Both the position numbers and the translations under genes were made by a program. A stretch of DNA of 64,000 nucleotides, taken from the NCBI RefSeq assembly GCF_000943565.1, contig NZ_JTDW01000001.1, positions 554,733-618,732 on the forward strand, in the 5' to 3' direction. Source of the stretch: Neotamlana sedimentorum (lineage in GTDB: Bacteria > Bacteroidota > Bacteroidia > Flavobacteriales > Flavobacteriaceae). Under the pieces are notes generated by a model. The model did no database searches. It was not told where the DNA came from and worked only from the letters and a program-made list of their open reading frames with translations. Shown in pieces: positions 16,830 to 26,872 of this stretch (its first letter is position 1; each line of letters begins with the position of its first letter).

Positions 16830-19565
16830 ATGATTAAACGAATTGTAATAATATTGGTTGTTGCTACAGCTCATGTTTTAGGAGCGCAGCAAAAAACTAT
16901 TCCATTACCTACAGATTTAGAACCAGGTTACCCAAGAATGTATATCTCGCAATCGGAAAAAGAGGGATTACAAAAAACCATAAAAAAAGAAGCATGGGCA
17001 AGCGATGTGCTCAAAGGCATTCATAATAAAATTGATGCTTATGTAAAACGTCATGAAACCGATCCAGAATGGATGCCATCTAGGTTAATGATGTACTGGA
17101 AAACTAAAGCAACCAATGTGTACGTTAACGGTATTTATTATTCGCATGCCGATGGTGAAGCTCCGGTGCCTACCGTTAGGTTTACAGGCTCGCGAGATTA
17201 TACCACAAATCACGCCATGCCAAGTTTAGAAGATATTATGCCGTATATGGACGACGATCGCGGGCTATATTTACGCAATAAAACCAAGCCTGGTAAGCCT
17301 TTAGAATGGGTAGAGCAATCTAAAACTGGAGGAATTATTCACAGGCATAACCAAAAACTTATGGGGTATGCGCGCGATGCTGCTTTTTTATCGTGGTTAG
17401 AAAACGATGAGAAATTTGCAAAATTCGCTTTCGATATTTTCGATACTTATATGTTGGGAATGTATTATCGAAATGCACCTAAAGATTTGCTAAACGGCCA
17501 TATTCAAACCTTGGTTGGTATGGAGTGTTTTCAAGTAATACATGAAAGTACTTTAATTTCTGCTTCAGAAGTTTACGATTTTTTGCATCAATACATTGAA
17601 AAAAATCATCCTGAAAAAATTGAAATTTATGATGCTACCATAAAAAAATGGAACGATCAAATTATAAAAAACGGCGTACCTCAAAATAACTGGAATTTGC
17701 ATCAGGCTAAAATCATTTTAAAAGCCGCTATGGTTTTACAGGATAATAATAATTACGAAGATAAAAAAGGACGTGAATATTACATCAACTATATCTTGAA
17801 CGAAACTTCGGCACGACAATGGTCGTTAACCAAGTTTATGGATTATGGTTACGATTATAACAACGGCGTATGGGCCGAATGTCCAGGCTATTCCTTTGGT
17901 GTTACTAAAGATTTAACGCATTTTATAAACGATTTCGATAACACGTTTAATCATAATTTATTACCATACATGCCGGTTATGGAAAAAGCGGTTAAAGTTT
18001 TACCACAATATGTATTTCCAAATGGGCAAACCATTGCTTTTGGCGATAGTAATTATACCGATTTAAAAACGGAAGCTATAAGCGATATGATTCGTACAGC
18101 GCAAAAAAACGGAGATAAAGATTTAGAAAAAGAATTCACCGAAATGTATCTTTTGTTCGCGAAACACAATGAGGTTAAAAAAGCATCAAAACCCAAATCA
18201 GACATCAGTTCGTTTTTTGCTAGTAAACCAGTGGTTTTAAATCCTAAATTTAAAACAGGAAATGTGTCTGATTATATGACGCAAACCTTTTACGCGCCAA
18301 ATGTGAGTTGGCATGTACAACGAAATGGTACGGGTAAACATGGCATGATGGTTTCGCTCAATGCTTCGTTAGGAAATCACATGCACGCCAATGGTATTAA
18401 TATGGAATTATACGGAAAAGGTTTCGTGCAAGGTGCCGATCCTGGTAAAGGTGCAGGTTATTTACAACCCATTTATTTAGAATATTATTCGCAGTTTCCG
18501 GCACATAATACGGTTATGGTCGATGGCGTTTCATCGTACACCGAAATGTTAAGTTATCATGCTTTCGATTTAATGGGTGAATATCCAAAATCTGAGCAGA
18601 AAGCAGGCTATTTTGGAGATATTTCGTATTCCAATGTTTATTTTTTAGAGCCTGAAACGCGAAGCGATCAAACCCGATTAGTTAGTATTGTAAAAACTGG
18701 TGAAGAAACTGGTTATTATATCGATGTTTTTAGGTCGAAAAAACAGCGGGAAGGCGATAAGTTTCACGATTACTACTATCATAATTTAGGGCAAACCATG
18801 CAAGTAATGAATGCTAAAGGCGATAATTTGAAGCTTGAACCAACAGACGAAATGGGGTTCGCTGGAGGCCATTTATATGCCTTAGATTATATGTGGGACA
18901 AAAAATCTGCAAAAGTTAACGAGGATTACCAAGCACAATGGCAAATAGATATGCCAGAAGGCGAAGACGATGTATTTATGAATTTATGGATGAAAGGTTA
19001 CGAAGGTCGTGAGGTGTTTTCAATAAAGTCGCCGCCAAATAAGGCCTTTAAAGGAAATCATGGTTTGCCATACGATGTTAGCAATCAGCCTTATTTAACA
19101 TTTACCGCCAGACAACACGGTGCTGCATGGGAAGCGCCATTTGTGTCGGTTTTCGAGCCATTTACAGCATCGAAAGGAAAAAGCATAAAAGCTATTTCTA
19201 GTTTTAATGATGAGCATGGAAATACCGAGTTTGTAGGTTTAAATATTAGTCATAAATCGGGTCGCGAAGATTTGGTTTTTTCTTCTGCAAATCATAAAAA
19301 AAATAAATATAAATCTATTGAAACCGATGCAACCTATACTTTAGTTGCTAACGAAACAAATGGCGATTGGGTAGTTTTTGTTGGCAATGGTAAAGCAGTT
19401 AAAGCTAAAGATTATTCAATTTTTGCACAAAAAACAGGAAATGTTGTTTTAAAATTTACTGAAGGTAAGCTGTGGTTACATAACGAAATCCCGGTTAAAA
19501 TTAAATTCAATAATAAGACTGTAAATTTTGAAGCAGGAGATTTAAGATATATTCAAATTCAATAA
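16830..19565 (+). CDS. Heparinase II/III-type polysaccharide lyase
   Basis: 911 residues with a signal peptide (cleavage near LGAQQ). An alpha-helical N-terminal half (~30-450) includes RHNQKLMGYARDAAFLSWL and NNWNLHQAKIIL, consistent with an (alpha/alpha) toroid. The beta-sheet half contains the heparinase II/III signature N-H-M-H-A-N (H517, H519) followed by ELYGKGFVQGADPG, as in lyase families with this fold. Such lyases cleave uronic-acid-containing chains by beta-elimination, usually with Tyr/His residues. I cannot name the PL family. It is the third gene of unit 4, flanked by a two-domain sulfatase and an esterase, so the substrate is probably a sulfated, acylated uronic-acid polymer. 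Confidence 0.8.
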   Translation: MIKRIVIILVVATAHVLGAQQKTIPLPTDLEPGYPRMYISQSEKEGLQKTIKKEAWASDVLKGIHNKIDAYVKRHETDPEWMPSRLMMYWKTKATNVYVNGIYYSHADGEAPVPTVRFTGSRDYTTNHAMPSLEDIMPYMDDDRGLYLRNKTKPGKPLEWVEQSKTGGIIHRHNQKLMGYARDAAFLSWLENDEKFAKFAFDIFDTYMLGMYYRNAPKDLLNGHIQTLVGMECFQVIHESTLISASEVYDFLHQYIEKNHPEKIEIYDATIKKWNDQIIKNGVPQNNWNLHQAKIILKAAMVLQDNNNYEDKKGREYYINYILNETSARQWSLTKFMDYGYDYNNGVWAECPGYSFGVTKDLTHFINDFDNTFNHNLLPYMPVMEKAVKVLPQYVFPNGQTIAFGDSNYTDLKTEAISDMIRTAQKNGDKDLEKEFTEMYLLFAKHNEVKKASKPKSDISSFFASKPVVLNPKFKTGNVSDYMTQTFYAPNVSWHVQRNGTGKHGMMVSLNASLGNHMHANGINMELYGKGFVQGADPGKGAGYLQPIYLEYYSQFPAHNTVMVDGVSSYTEMLSYHAFDLMGEYPKSEQKAGYFGDISYSNVYFLEPETRSDQTRLVSIVKTGEETGYYIDVFRSKKQREGDKFHDYYYHNLGQTMQVMNAKGDNLKLEPTDEMGFAGGHLYALDYMWDKKSAKVNEDYQAQWQIDMPEGEDDVFMNLWMKGYEGREVFSIKSPPNKAFKGNHGLPYDVSNQPYLTFTARQHGAAWEAPFVSVFEPFTASKGKSIKAISSFNDEHGNTEFVGLNISHKSGREDLVFSSANHKKNKYKSIETDATYTLVANETNGDWVVFVGNGKAVKAKDYSIFAQKTGNVVLKFTEGKLWLHNEIPVKIKFNNKTVNFEAGDLRYIQIQ

Positions 19566-19573
19566 AAAGCATC

Positions 19574-20491
19574 ATGAAGTTTAATATCATTTTAATTATA
19601 ATATTTAGTTTTTCGTTGGTAACTAACGCGCAAAAACCAGACGAGCAGGACCTTTTAAATACATTTCCAAACAAAGAGGTTGTAACCTATAAAACCGTTG
19701 ATGGAAAAACGTTAAAAATGACCATTTTTTACCCAGAAAACGATAAGTTACAAAAGAAAAACCCTTGGATGCTGCATGTTCACGGTGGTGGTTGGGCAGG
19801 AGGAAGCCAATACAATATATTAAAAAAGGCCTTTTTAGGAACACTTCGTGGTTTGCTAGATAATGGCGTTGTTTGTGCAACCATAGAATACCGATTAGCA
19901 AAAGGAAAAACTACTGCTTACGATGCGGTTGTCGACGCCAAAGATGCCGCCCGTTTTTTAATAAAACATGCAAAGCAATATAAATTAAGCAAAAAACATT
20001 ATGGTGTTTGGGGCGGTTCTGCTGGTGGGCATTTAAGTTTGCTAACAGCTTTAGGACATGATTCCGATTTTTTAGGCGATACAGAATTGCAAGGAATTAA
20101 ACCGAAATTTAAGTGTATTGCGTCTTATTTTCCGTTTACCTCTTGCGTAAATCCAGATATTAGACCGGGTTCTATTTTCGAAGATGGTAAATTATTTGTT
20201 CGCCTTTTAGGTGCACCAATTGAAGAAAAACCAGAGTTAGCGAAATTGTTAAGTCCAACAGAGTATTTAAGTAAAAAAACACCACCAATTTTACTATTAC
20301 ATGGCGACCAAGACGATGTGTTGCCAATAAAAAACTCAACCTACATGCTTGAAGTTGCTAAGCAAAAACAAGCCAATGTAGAGCTGCTTACCATAAAAGG
20401 AGCAGCGCATAGTTTTCATGGTAAAAACCTTTCGCCATCTATTGATGAATTAAACAATTACGCTACAGATTTTATCTTGTCTCATTTATAA
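19574..20491 (+). CDS. Secreted alpha/beta-hydrolase esterase
   Basis: 305 residues with a signal peptide (cleavage near TNAQK). HVHGGGWAGG forms the oxyanion hole, GGSAGGH is the nucleophile elbow with S149, DQDDVLP supplies the acid region and AAHSFHG the His. This is the hormone-sensitive-lipase/BD-FAE type used by many deacetylases of plant and algal polysaccharides. It begins 8 bp after the lyase gene and is the last gene of unit 4. Only moderate similarity to the esterase at 9395 is visible, so the two may act on different acyl groups or positions. Confidence 0.87.
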   Translation: MKFNIILIIIFSFSLVTNAQKPDEQDLLNTFPNKEVVTYKTVDGKTLKMTIFYPENDKLQKKNPWMLHVHGGGWAGGSQYNILKKAFLGTLRGLLDNGVVCATIEYRLAKGKTTAYDAVVDAKDAARFLIKHAKQYKLSKKHYGVWGGSAGGHLSLLTALGHDSDFLGDTELQGIKPKFKCIASYFPFTSCVNPDIRPGSIFEDGKLFVRLLGAPIEEKPELAKLLSPTEYLSKKTPPILLLHGDQDDVLPIKNSTYMLEVAKQKQANVELLTIKGAAHSFHGKNLSPSIDELNNYATDFILSHL

Positions 20492-20529
20492 TTTGCTCGT
20501 TAGTCGGTATTTATAAAATTGATTAATGA

Positions 20530-20589
20530 AATATTTTGAACCTGTTTTCCATAATTTAAAAATATATTGGGATTTAATTCGAAGGTTTA
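20530..20589 (+). promoter_or_regulatory. Operator/promoter 5 (weaker match)
   Basis: Copy 2 ATAATTTAAA (20551-20560) is good; copy 1 AATATTTTGA (20530-20539) is degenerate but 21 bp away. The -7 position (20582-20589) reads AAGGTTTA, a poor match. The GH95 start is at 20649. Confidence 0.45.
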
Positions 20590-20648
20590 ATGGGTTTTCT
20601 TGCTGCCCAAAAACAAGTAAGATATAATTTAACTAAACTTAATAGAGC

Positions 20649-23150
20649 ATGCAAAGCGCTTTTAAAATACTGATTGTTTTTTCGGTAATGATTACAACAA
20701 CCAGTTATTCACAATCTAAAAATTTAAAACTTTGGTACGATGCTCCAGCCGCCAACTGGAACGAAGCCTTACCTATAGGAAACGGCCGTTTAGGAGCCAT
20801 GGTTTTTGGTAATCCGGTAAACGAAAATATTCAGTTAAACGAGTTAACGCTTTGGGCTGGAGGACCGCATAGAAACGATAATCCAGATGCAAAAGATGCG
20901 TTAAAAGACGTTCAAAGCTTGCTCTTTCAAGAAAAGTACGACGAGGCACATCGATTAGCAAACGACAAATTCTTATCGAAAACCTCTCACGGTATGCCTT
21001 ACGAAACGGTAGGGAATTTACGCCTTAACTTTAAAAATCAAGACAATTACACTAACTATTACCGCGAATTAAATATAGAAAACGCCGTTAATAAAACCAC
21101 TTATACGGCTAATGGTGTCGATTATTCGAGAGAAATTTTCACCTCGTTTACCGATAATGTTATCGTTATTAAACTAACAGCAAACAAAAAGAAAAGTATC
21201 AGTTTTACAGCTTCAATGGATAGACCTGAACCTGCGAAAGTTGAACATTTTACAGAAAACAACAATGTTTTGGTAATGACCGGTTTTGGAAGCAATAATA
21301 AAAACAAACGTTTACCAAAAGAAACAGAAGCTATAAAAGGCGAAGTAGAATTCGATTCTCGCATTAAAATAGTAACTAAAGGCGGGCGTGTCGAGGCTAA
21401 AAACAACACGCTTGAAGTTTCAAAAGCTAATAGCGTACTTATTTATTTGTCTATTGCAACCAATTTTATAAACTATCAAGACGTAAGCGGCGATGCACAT
21501 AAAAAGGCTTCAGATTATATCGCTTTTGCGGAAAAGAAATCGTACGAAAACCTGCTAGAATCACACACAAATTTCTATCAAGAATACTTCAATCGTGTGT
21601 CTTTAAATTTAGGTACTTCTGAAGCTGCTAAACTTCCAACCGATGTTAGGATAAAAGAATTTAAAGACGGATTCGATCCAGAATTGGCAGCCTTATATTT
21701 TCAATATGGAAGATACTTATTAATTTCTTCGTCGCAACCAGGAGGGCAGCCTGCAAACCTTCAAGGGTTATGGAATAAAGATTTAACACCACCTTGGAAA
21801 AGTGCCTACACGGTAAATATTAATACCGAAATGAATTATTGGCCAGCCGAAGTCACCAATTTAACCGAAATGCATGAGCCATTAATTGAAATGGTAAAAG
21901 ATTTATCGGTAGCCGGACAAGAAACGGCAAAAGTAATGTACGGCGCCGAAGGTTGGGTTACACACCACAACACCGATTTATGGCGTATTTGTGGTCCTGT
22001 AGATGGTGCTACTTGGGGCATGTGGCCAACCGGAGGTACTTGGTTAACTCAACATGCTTGGGAAAAATTTATGTTTAATGGCGATTTAGAATATTTAAAA
22101 TCGGTTTATCCAGCCATGAAAGGCGCTTCACAATTTTGCTTAAGCGTATTAACACCAGAACCAACAAATGGTTGGTTAATTGTTACGCCTTCAATTTCGC
22201 CAGAACATGGTCCAAAAGGTAGAAGTAAAGGTGTTAATATTGAAGCCGGAACCACTATGGATAATCAATTGGTGTTCGATATGCTTACTAAAACCATTTT
22301 AGCAGCCCAATTATTAAATGTTGATGCCGGTTTAATAAAAGAAATGGAAGCAGCTTTAGCAAAATTACCACCCATGCAAGTTGGTAAATACAACCAATTG
22401 CAAGAGTGGTTAAAAGATTTAGACGATCCTGAAGATAAACACCGTCACGTTTCGCATTTGTATGGTTTGTATCCATCAAATCAAATTTCACCTTATAGAA
22501 ATCCAGAATTGTTTAAAGCGGCCGAAAACACTTTAATTCAACGAGGCGATCCATCAACAGGATGGTCTATGAACTGGAAAATTAATCTTTGGGCACGTTT
22601 GTTAGATGGCAATCATGCGTATAAACTTATGGGCGATCAAATAAAATTAGTAGGCCGTCCAGGTTCTCCAAAAGGAGGTGGTACTTATGCTAATATGCTC
22701 GATGCGCATCCACCATTTCAAATTGATGGGAATTTTGGTTTTACTTCAGGTTTAACCGAAATGTTGGTGCAAAGTCATAATGGGGCAGTGCATTTAATTC
22801 CGGCCTTACCAGATGTTTGGAAAGATGGTAAAGTAACTGGTTTACGAGCTAGAGGTGGTTTTGAAGTTTCGGAATTAGTTTGGGAAAATGGAAAAGTTGT
22901 AAAAGCGGTAATCAAGTCTACATTGGGAGGGAAGTTGCGTATTCGTTCTTATAACGAATTACAACTTGAAAGAAGTAACCTATTAGTTGAGGCAACAGGT
23001 GTAAATACAAACTCATTTTATCAAGTTCCTAAAATTAAAAATCCGTTATTAACAAATGCTACTAATATTGAACAAATAGCGTTAAAGCCTTCTTATTTAT
23101 ATGACGTTGATACAAAGAAAGGAGAGGAAATAACTTTAATTCAGAAATAA
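20649..23150 (+). CDS. GH95 alpha-L-fucosidase/alpha-L-galactosidase
   Basis: 833 residues with a signal peptide (cleavage near TSYSQ). All GH95 motifs are intact: LPIGNGRLGAMVFGNP, GGQPANLQGLWN, VNINTEMNYWPAEVTN, SPEHGPKG with E519 as family general acid, HRHVSHLYGLYPSNQ and FQIDGNFG with D693 as family base. It is a more standard GH95 than the one at 3062 and carries the SPEH form of the acid motif rather than SPEN, so the two may differ in specificity. It is transcribed alone, between the weak operator 5 and the bidirectional terminator at 23182. Expected reaction: hydrolysis of terminal alpha-linked L-fucose or L-galactose. Confidence 0.95.
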   Translation: MQSAFKILIVFSVMITTTSYSQSKNLKLWYDAPAANWNEALPIGNGRLGAMVFGNPVNENIQLNELTLWAGGPHRNDNPDAKDALKDVQSLLFQEKYDEAHRLANDKFLSKTSHGMPYETVGNLRLNFKNQDNYTNYYRELNIENAVNKTTYTANGVDYSREIFTSFTDNVIVIKLTANKKKSISFTASMDRPEPAKVEHFTENNNVLVMTGFGSNNKNKRLPKETEAIKGEVEFDSRIKIVTKGGRVEAKNNTLEVSKANSVLIYLSIATNFINYQDVSGDAHKKASDYIAFAEKKSYENLLESHTNFYQEYFNRVSLNLGTSEAAKLPTDVRIKEFKDGFDPELAALYFQYGRYLLISSSQPGGQPANLQGLWNKDLTPPWKSAYTVNINTEMNYWPAEVTNLTEMHEPLIEMVKDLSVAGQETAKVMYGAEGWVTHHNTDLWRICGPVDGATWGMWPTGGTWLTQHAWEKFMFNGDLEYLKSVYPAMKGASQFCLSVLTPEPTNGWLIVTPSISPEHGPKGRSKGVNIEAGTTMDNQLVFDMLTKTILAAQLLNVDAGLIKEMEAALAKLPPMQVGKYNQLQEWLKDLDDPEDKHRHVSHLYGLYPSNQISPYRNPELFKAAENTLIQRGDPSTGWSMNWKINLWARLLDGNHAYKLMGDQIKLVGRPGSPKGGGTYANMLDAHPPFQIDGNFGFTSGLTEMLVQSHNGAVHLIPALPDVWKDGKVTGLRARGGFEVSELVWENGKVVKAVIKSTLGGKLRIRSYNELQLERSNLLVEATGVNTNSFYQVPKIKNPLLTNATNIEQIALKPSYLYDVDTKKGEEITLIQK

Positions 23151-23181
23151 TAAAAGCTTTAAATTTCGATTATAAATAATT

Positions 23182-23217
23182 AAAAAGCGCATTAAAATTT
23201 ATTTTAATGCGCTTTTT
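23182..23217. terminator. Bidirectional terminator between convergent genes
   Basis: A perfect 16-bp inverted repeat (23182-23197 with 23202-23217, core AGCGCATTAAAA) with a 4-base loop has A residues on one side and T residues on the other. It can stop both the plus-strand GH95 and the minus-strand beta-helix gene. Confidence 0.9.
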
Positions 23218-23245
23218 ATATAACCTGATTTAAACTTATTTGTCT

Positions 23246-26200
23246 CTAACGTTTAATAAGTTTTTTAACAATACTTCTTTGATTATTGCTAAACTTCAAG
23301 AAGTGAATACCAGAACTCAAAGACTGTAATGAAATAATATTTTGACCAGCTGATACGTTAACAGTTTTTTCTAATACACCTTGAACATTATAAATTTCTA
23401 GAGTCGAGTTTTCTGCATTTTTAATGTTTAGTAAATTACTGGCCGGATTTGGATAAAGTTGTAAATCATTAAATGATGTTTTATTTACGCTAAGGGTACT
23501 ACTGCCATATACCTCTACTTCGGCAAGTGAAATAGCTCTATTGGAGGTTTTAGATATTTTTACAATTTTACCAACTTTTGTTCCAACATCAATAGTTAAT
23601 GGGCGGCTACTTGGGTAAGTGGCATAAAATTGAGAAAAAGTAACATCGCCGTTAGCTTTGATAATTTCTACAGTAAAATTATTTAAATCATCAATATAAT
23701 TACTTCCTGTTCTGCCATATACTTTAATTTCATTAATGGTTTTATCTGATCCCAAATCTACTTGCCACCATTTAAGGACACCGTCGGCACCATGTTCTGT
23801 GTGAGTAACAGAGTTTCCGCCATAATTTCCATCGGTAATTCCATCGTTTGCTCTGCTTGCTTCACCTTCGTAAGCTGTACTCGATTGAGATGCAATACCA
23901 CCATTTGAAGCCAATGCTAAATTAATTGACTCTTGGGTTTCTGCATGAAATTCAAACCAATCAATATTAAATTCGTTATTGCCAAAATAAATATAAACAT
24001 CATGAATACCTGTTACTTCTTGGTTTAAAGGCACGGTTACTTCTTGCCAAACTTCCCAGCCACCAGTTTGTGGTACTGTAGCTGTGGCAATCATGGTGCC
24101 ATCGTACGGGTGACTTAACATAACGTTTACGTAGCCTGTAGTGGTACTAAGTCCTGCAAGGTTTAATGTGATTTCTGCCGGACTTGTTGACGTAAAATCG
24201 ACGTTGCTATAGCGAATCCAATCACCATCATGAATACCACCAAGATATTCGTCGTTTATTGGTATAACACCAAGCATACCGCAATAGCTTAATGCGTCTA
24301 TTTGAGTATAAGCATCGTATGAAACACCAAAGCATTCATCATTTTGAAAGTAAAAATTATCGAACTTTAACCATGTTCCTGTACCTTCAGTAAATACAAA
24401 ATAGATGTCGTGAATTCCTGTTAGTTCACTACTTGTATAGCTTTTAAATACATCGTATGTGTTCCAGTCGCCGGTGCTTTCTACAGATATTGTTGCAAGC
24501 AAAGTACCGTCTACAGCACCGCTTCTAACTTCTACTTTTCCATTTGAAGTTGCTGATGCCAAAATTTCTATAGCATTATAAACATCGTCATACCCAAAAT
24601 CGACATTCGAGAATTTTATGTAATCGGTGTTTTCTATATCGCTAACTACATCGTTAAAAATAGAAAGGTTTTCAATTGTAACACCACTACCATCACAGTA
24701 ATCTTCGGCGCTTAAACGGAAAAACGGATTATAACTTGTTGTACAAGGGTCTTCAACAAACTTAATGACATCAATATTAAAAAGCCATCCAGTATCTGAG
24801 GGCGAATTTGCAACAAAATATAAATCGGTTGTACCAGAAATAGTTTGGCTTAAATTAGCAGAATACTCTTGGTAAGTTAAATAATTACCAGTGCTTGAAA
24901 TAGGAATTGTAGCCAAAAGCGTACCCGTTGCACTGCCTTGTCTAACCTGTAACGACACATTGTCTTTTGTTCCAGAAGCTTTAACTGTTACCGACGCCAT
25001 GTTTGTTAAATCGATGGCGTTAAAACTTATCCAATCGCCTGAATTTATACCATATACTTCACGTTCGTTGGTGTCGCCTGCTATATCTTGAGTGCCAATA
25101 CCTAGCATGTTGTCGTAACATTCGGCCTGCAAATTGTCTGCACGGTTATCGCAAGATCTAATATAATCACAGGTTGTTAAGGTTGTAATTGTGTTTCCAG
25201 AACCATTATCGGTAACAGGGCCACAAGAATAAATATCGCAATTTGTAGCAGCTTCTAAAATAACAGGATATTTTGTGTTATTAGTAAATGTAATATTTTC
25301 GGCACTTCGAGATGGTGGCGGTTCAACAGATCCTGTTAAAAATCTATTCGCATATCTATGACCTCCTAACACAATTTGGATATCCGGATTATAGTATGTT
25401 GTGCCATCGTGTATAGTAATATTGTGATTTGTTCCACCTGCAAAAAAGTAGGGAGTATTTCCAATTTTAGGTATGTAGTTGTCTAAAATAGTAACCTCGT
25501 AAGTGGCGTTCGAGCGATGAATGTCTTCCGATAAAATAGGTCCAACAGAGGCATCTGCAAAACAATTAATTACATCGCCGTCGTTACCAAGCCAGAAACC
25601 ACCTTCGCAAGCTAGAGCGGTACAGTTTTCTATACGTTTATTATCGCCACCTTCTGCACCGGTATTAACACCAACACGCATTTTTACGATGGTACAATCT
25701 ATAACCGTAGTATTTAAGGTTTGTCTTGCAGTTTCATCGGTTGGGTTTCCTTCACTATCGTAAACCACACCGTTTGAATATGCTCTAATTCCAGCTTCTT
25801 GTAAGCTAAAAGTATAATCGCTTGTATGATCTTTTAAATTGAAGCCCCAAACGGTTTCAAAATCAACATTATCGGCCGGCGAATCTGTGCCTATTTCTTG
25901 AAGCATTTCGCCTACGGTTCTTAATTCACCCTCAACATAACAGCCTTCAATAATAGCGTCGTGAGAGCCTTGAACAAAAATACCATGGCCATAAGCACGC
26001 ATAATAACCGTACAGTTTTTTAAATGATTTCTATCGCCTCGAACTAAAATGCCGGCATGTTTGTTATGAGCAATTACAGAGCCACCGCCTTTACCAAAAG
26101 TATCTCCGTAGCCATAAGGAAAAGAACCTCTTGTGGTTGTTTTAAAGCCTTCAATTAAGTTGTCTGCTCCATCTAAGTGTACGGTTCCTGCGCCTTTTGT

Positions 26201-26572
26201 GGGAACAGTCATGCCAATATCTTCAAGGGTTAAGTTTTTGTATGTATTGTTGCTACCAACTGGCCAAAATTCTATAATATCTACATTGCCATATAAAGTG
26301 AAAATTTCGGTGTCAATTTCAAATTTAACGTCTGTAAAATCAAACGTTGAGTTATTTCCAGTAAATAATAACAATCTAGGATCATCAAAAAGTTTGCCCT
26401 CACCACAGTTACTGGTATTAAAATAATAGGTTCCTGGCGTCATAACAAAATTGCCATTATCGTCGTCTAGTCTGTCTTTTAATTCCGCTAGTGAAGTAAT
26501 TGTAGTTTGAGCTCCAGATTTGGCTGCAATAAGCAGAATCAAACACAAAATTAATTGAGTAATGTTTTTCAT
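23246..26572 (-). CDS. Modular beta-helix enzyme with three CBM6-like domains, F5/8-type lectin domain and T9SS tail
   Basis: 1108 residues, the largest enzyme here. A signal peptide (cleavage near SGAQT) is followed by a beta-helix (~22-470) with RGSFPYGYGDTFGKGG, NKHAG, YGHGIFVQ, EGELRTVGEML and EAGIRAY. Three beta-sandwich modules follow at ~478-605, ~612-744 and ~750-874; each contains a G-x-H/T-D-hydrophobic-Y-x-x-F pattern (GIHDIYFVF, GIHDVYIYF) and GTLLATI-type strands typical of CBM6-like domains. Residues ~882-1022 are a discoidin/F-type lectin domain (NLALASNGGIASQSS, KWWQVDLGS, ISLAEVEVYG). A T9SS domain (LYPNPASNLLNI) ends the protein. It is the only minus-strand gene and has its own operator. 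Likely an extracellular, substrate-bound backbone-cleaving enzyme. Confidence 0.85.
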   Translation of the reverse strand: MKNITQLILCLILLIAAKSGAQTTITSLAELKDRLDDDNGNFVMTPGTYYFNTSNCGEGKLFDDPRLLLFTGNNSTFDFTDVKFEIDTEIFTLYGNVDIIEFWPVGSNNTYKNLTLEDIGMTVPTKGAGTVHLDGADNLIEGFKTTTRGSFPYGYGDTFGKGGGSVIAHNKHAGILVRGDRNHLKNCTVIMRAYGHGIFVQGSHDAIIEGCYVEGELRTVGEMLQEIGTDSPADNVDFETVWGFNLKDHTSDYTFSLQEAGIRAYSNGVVYDSEGNPTDETARQTLNTTVIDCTIVKMRVGVNTGAEGGDNKRIENCTALACEGGFWLGNDGDVINCFADASVGPILSEDIHRSNATYEVTILDNYIPKIGNTPYFFAGGTNHNITIHDGTTYYNPDIQIVLGGHRYANRFLTGSVEPPPSRSAENITFTNNTKYPVILEAATNCDIYSCGPVTDNGSGNTITTLTTCDYIRSCDNRADNLQAECYDNMLGIGTQDIAGDTNEREVYGINSGDWISFNAIDLTNMASVTVKASGTKDNVSLQVRQGSATGTLLATIPISSTGNYLTYQEYSANLSQTISGTTDLYFVANSPSDTGWLFNIDVIKFVEDPCTTSYNPFFRLSAEDYCDGSGVTIENLSIFNDVVSDIENTDYIKFSNVDFGYDDVYNAIEILASATSNGKVEVRSGAVDGTLLATISVESTGDWNTYDVFKSYTSSELTGIHDIYFVFTEGTGTWLKFDNFYFQNDECFGVSYDAYTQIDALSYCGMLGVIPINDEYLGGIHDGDWIRYSNVDFTSTSPAEITLNLAGLSTTTGYVNVMLSHPYDGTMIATATVPQTGGWEVWQEVTVPLNQEVTGIHDVYIYFGNNEFNIDWFEFHAETQESINLALASNGGIASQSSTAYEGEASRANDGITDGNYGGNSVTHTEHGADGVLKWWQVDLGSDKTINEIKVYGRTGSNYIDDLNNFTVEIIKANGDVTFSQFYATYPSSRPLTIDVGTKVGKIVKISKTSNRAISLAEVEVYGSSTLSVNKTSFNDLQLYPNPASNLLNIKNAENSTLEIYNVQGVLEKTVNVSAGQNIISLQSLSSGIHFLKFSNNQRSIVKKLIKR

Positions 26573-26607
26573 AGTAACTAGTTTTATTTGGTCTTTTTTA
26601 GTTTTTA

Positions 26608-26667
26608 TAAAAGAACAAATAAACCTTATGTATGTTTTTTATTTATTACTCAATGACTGTAAAATAT
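26608..26667 (-). promoter_or_regulatory. Operator/promoter 6 (minus strand, weaker match)
   Basis: Read on the minus strand, copy 1 is ATATTTTACA (26667-26658) and the position 21 bp on holds ATAAATAAAA (26646-26637), a weak copy. The -7 position 31 bp after it reads TTCTTTTA (26615-26608). The gene starts at 26572. Confidence 0.45.
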
Positions 26668-26744
26668 AACCCATTTGGTAAACTTGAAATTGAAACTAGA
26701 TTGAATTATGTAGGGTTTAACTGTATATAAAAACCAAAACCAAC

Positions 26745-26804
26745 ATATTTTATAGTTTATGAGTCATAGTTTAAAGTGGTAATAGATTTAAACAATTATT
26801 ATTG
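26745..26804 (+). promoter_or_regulatory. Operator/promoter 7
   Basis: Copy 1 ATATTTTATA (26745-26754) and copy 2 ATAGTTTAAA (26766-26775) are 21 bp apart. TATTATTG (26797-26804) is exactly 31 bp after the start of copy 2. An additional ATAGTTTAT lies at 26752, overlapping copy 1. It drives the ten-gene unit beginning at 26873. Confidence 0.7.
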
Positions 26805-26872
26805 TTTAAAAATATAGAGGCTGCAGGAATGTAGATAATTTTATTATACTTAAACCAAACTAAATATTATTT

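Larger units (their letters stand above)
26573..26872. other. Divergent intergenic region with two outward promoters
   Basis: This 300-bp region separates the minus-strand modular enzyme from the GH31 operon. It holds one operator set facing each way (26608-26667 minus, 26745-26804 plus), about 80 bp apart. I see no ORF, RNA or other repeat in the rest. Confidence 0.7.

Noticed and set aside
23246..23500. YPNP-type T9SS segments as evidence for repeats or mobile elements
   Set aside because: The similarity between the T9SS tails at 11385, 23246, 51866 and 62257 reflects shared sorting signals, not transposition.
26752..26775. Additional ATAGTTTAT copy 14 bp before copy 2 of operator 7 as a separate operator class
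   Set aside because: It overlaps copy 1 (26745) and the 14-bp spacing is not seen in the well-matched sets; A+T-rich background can give such partial copies.
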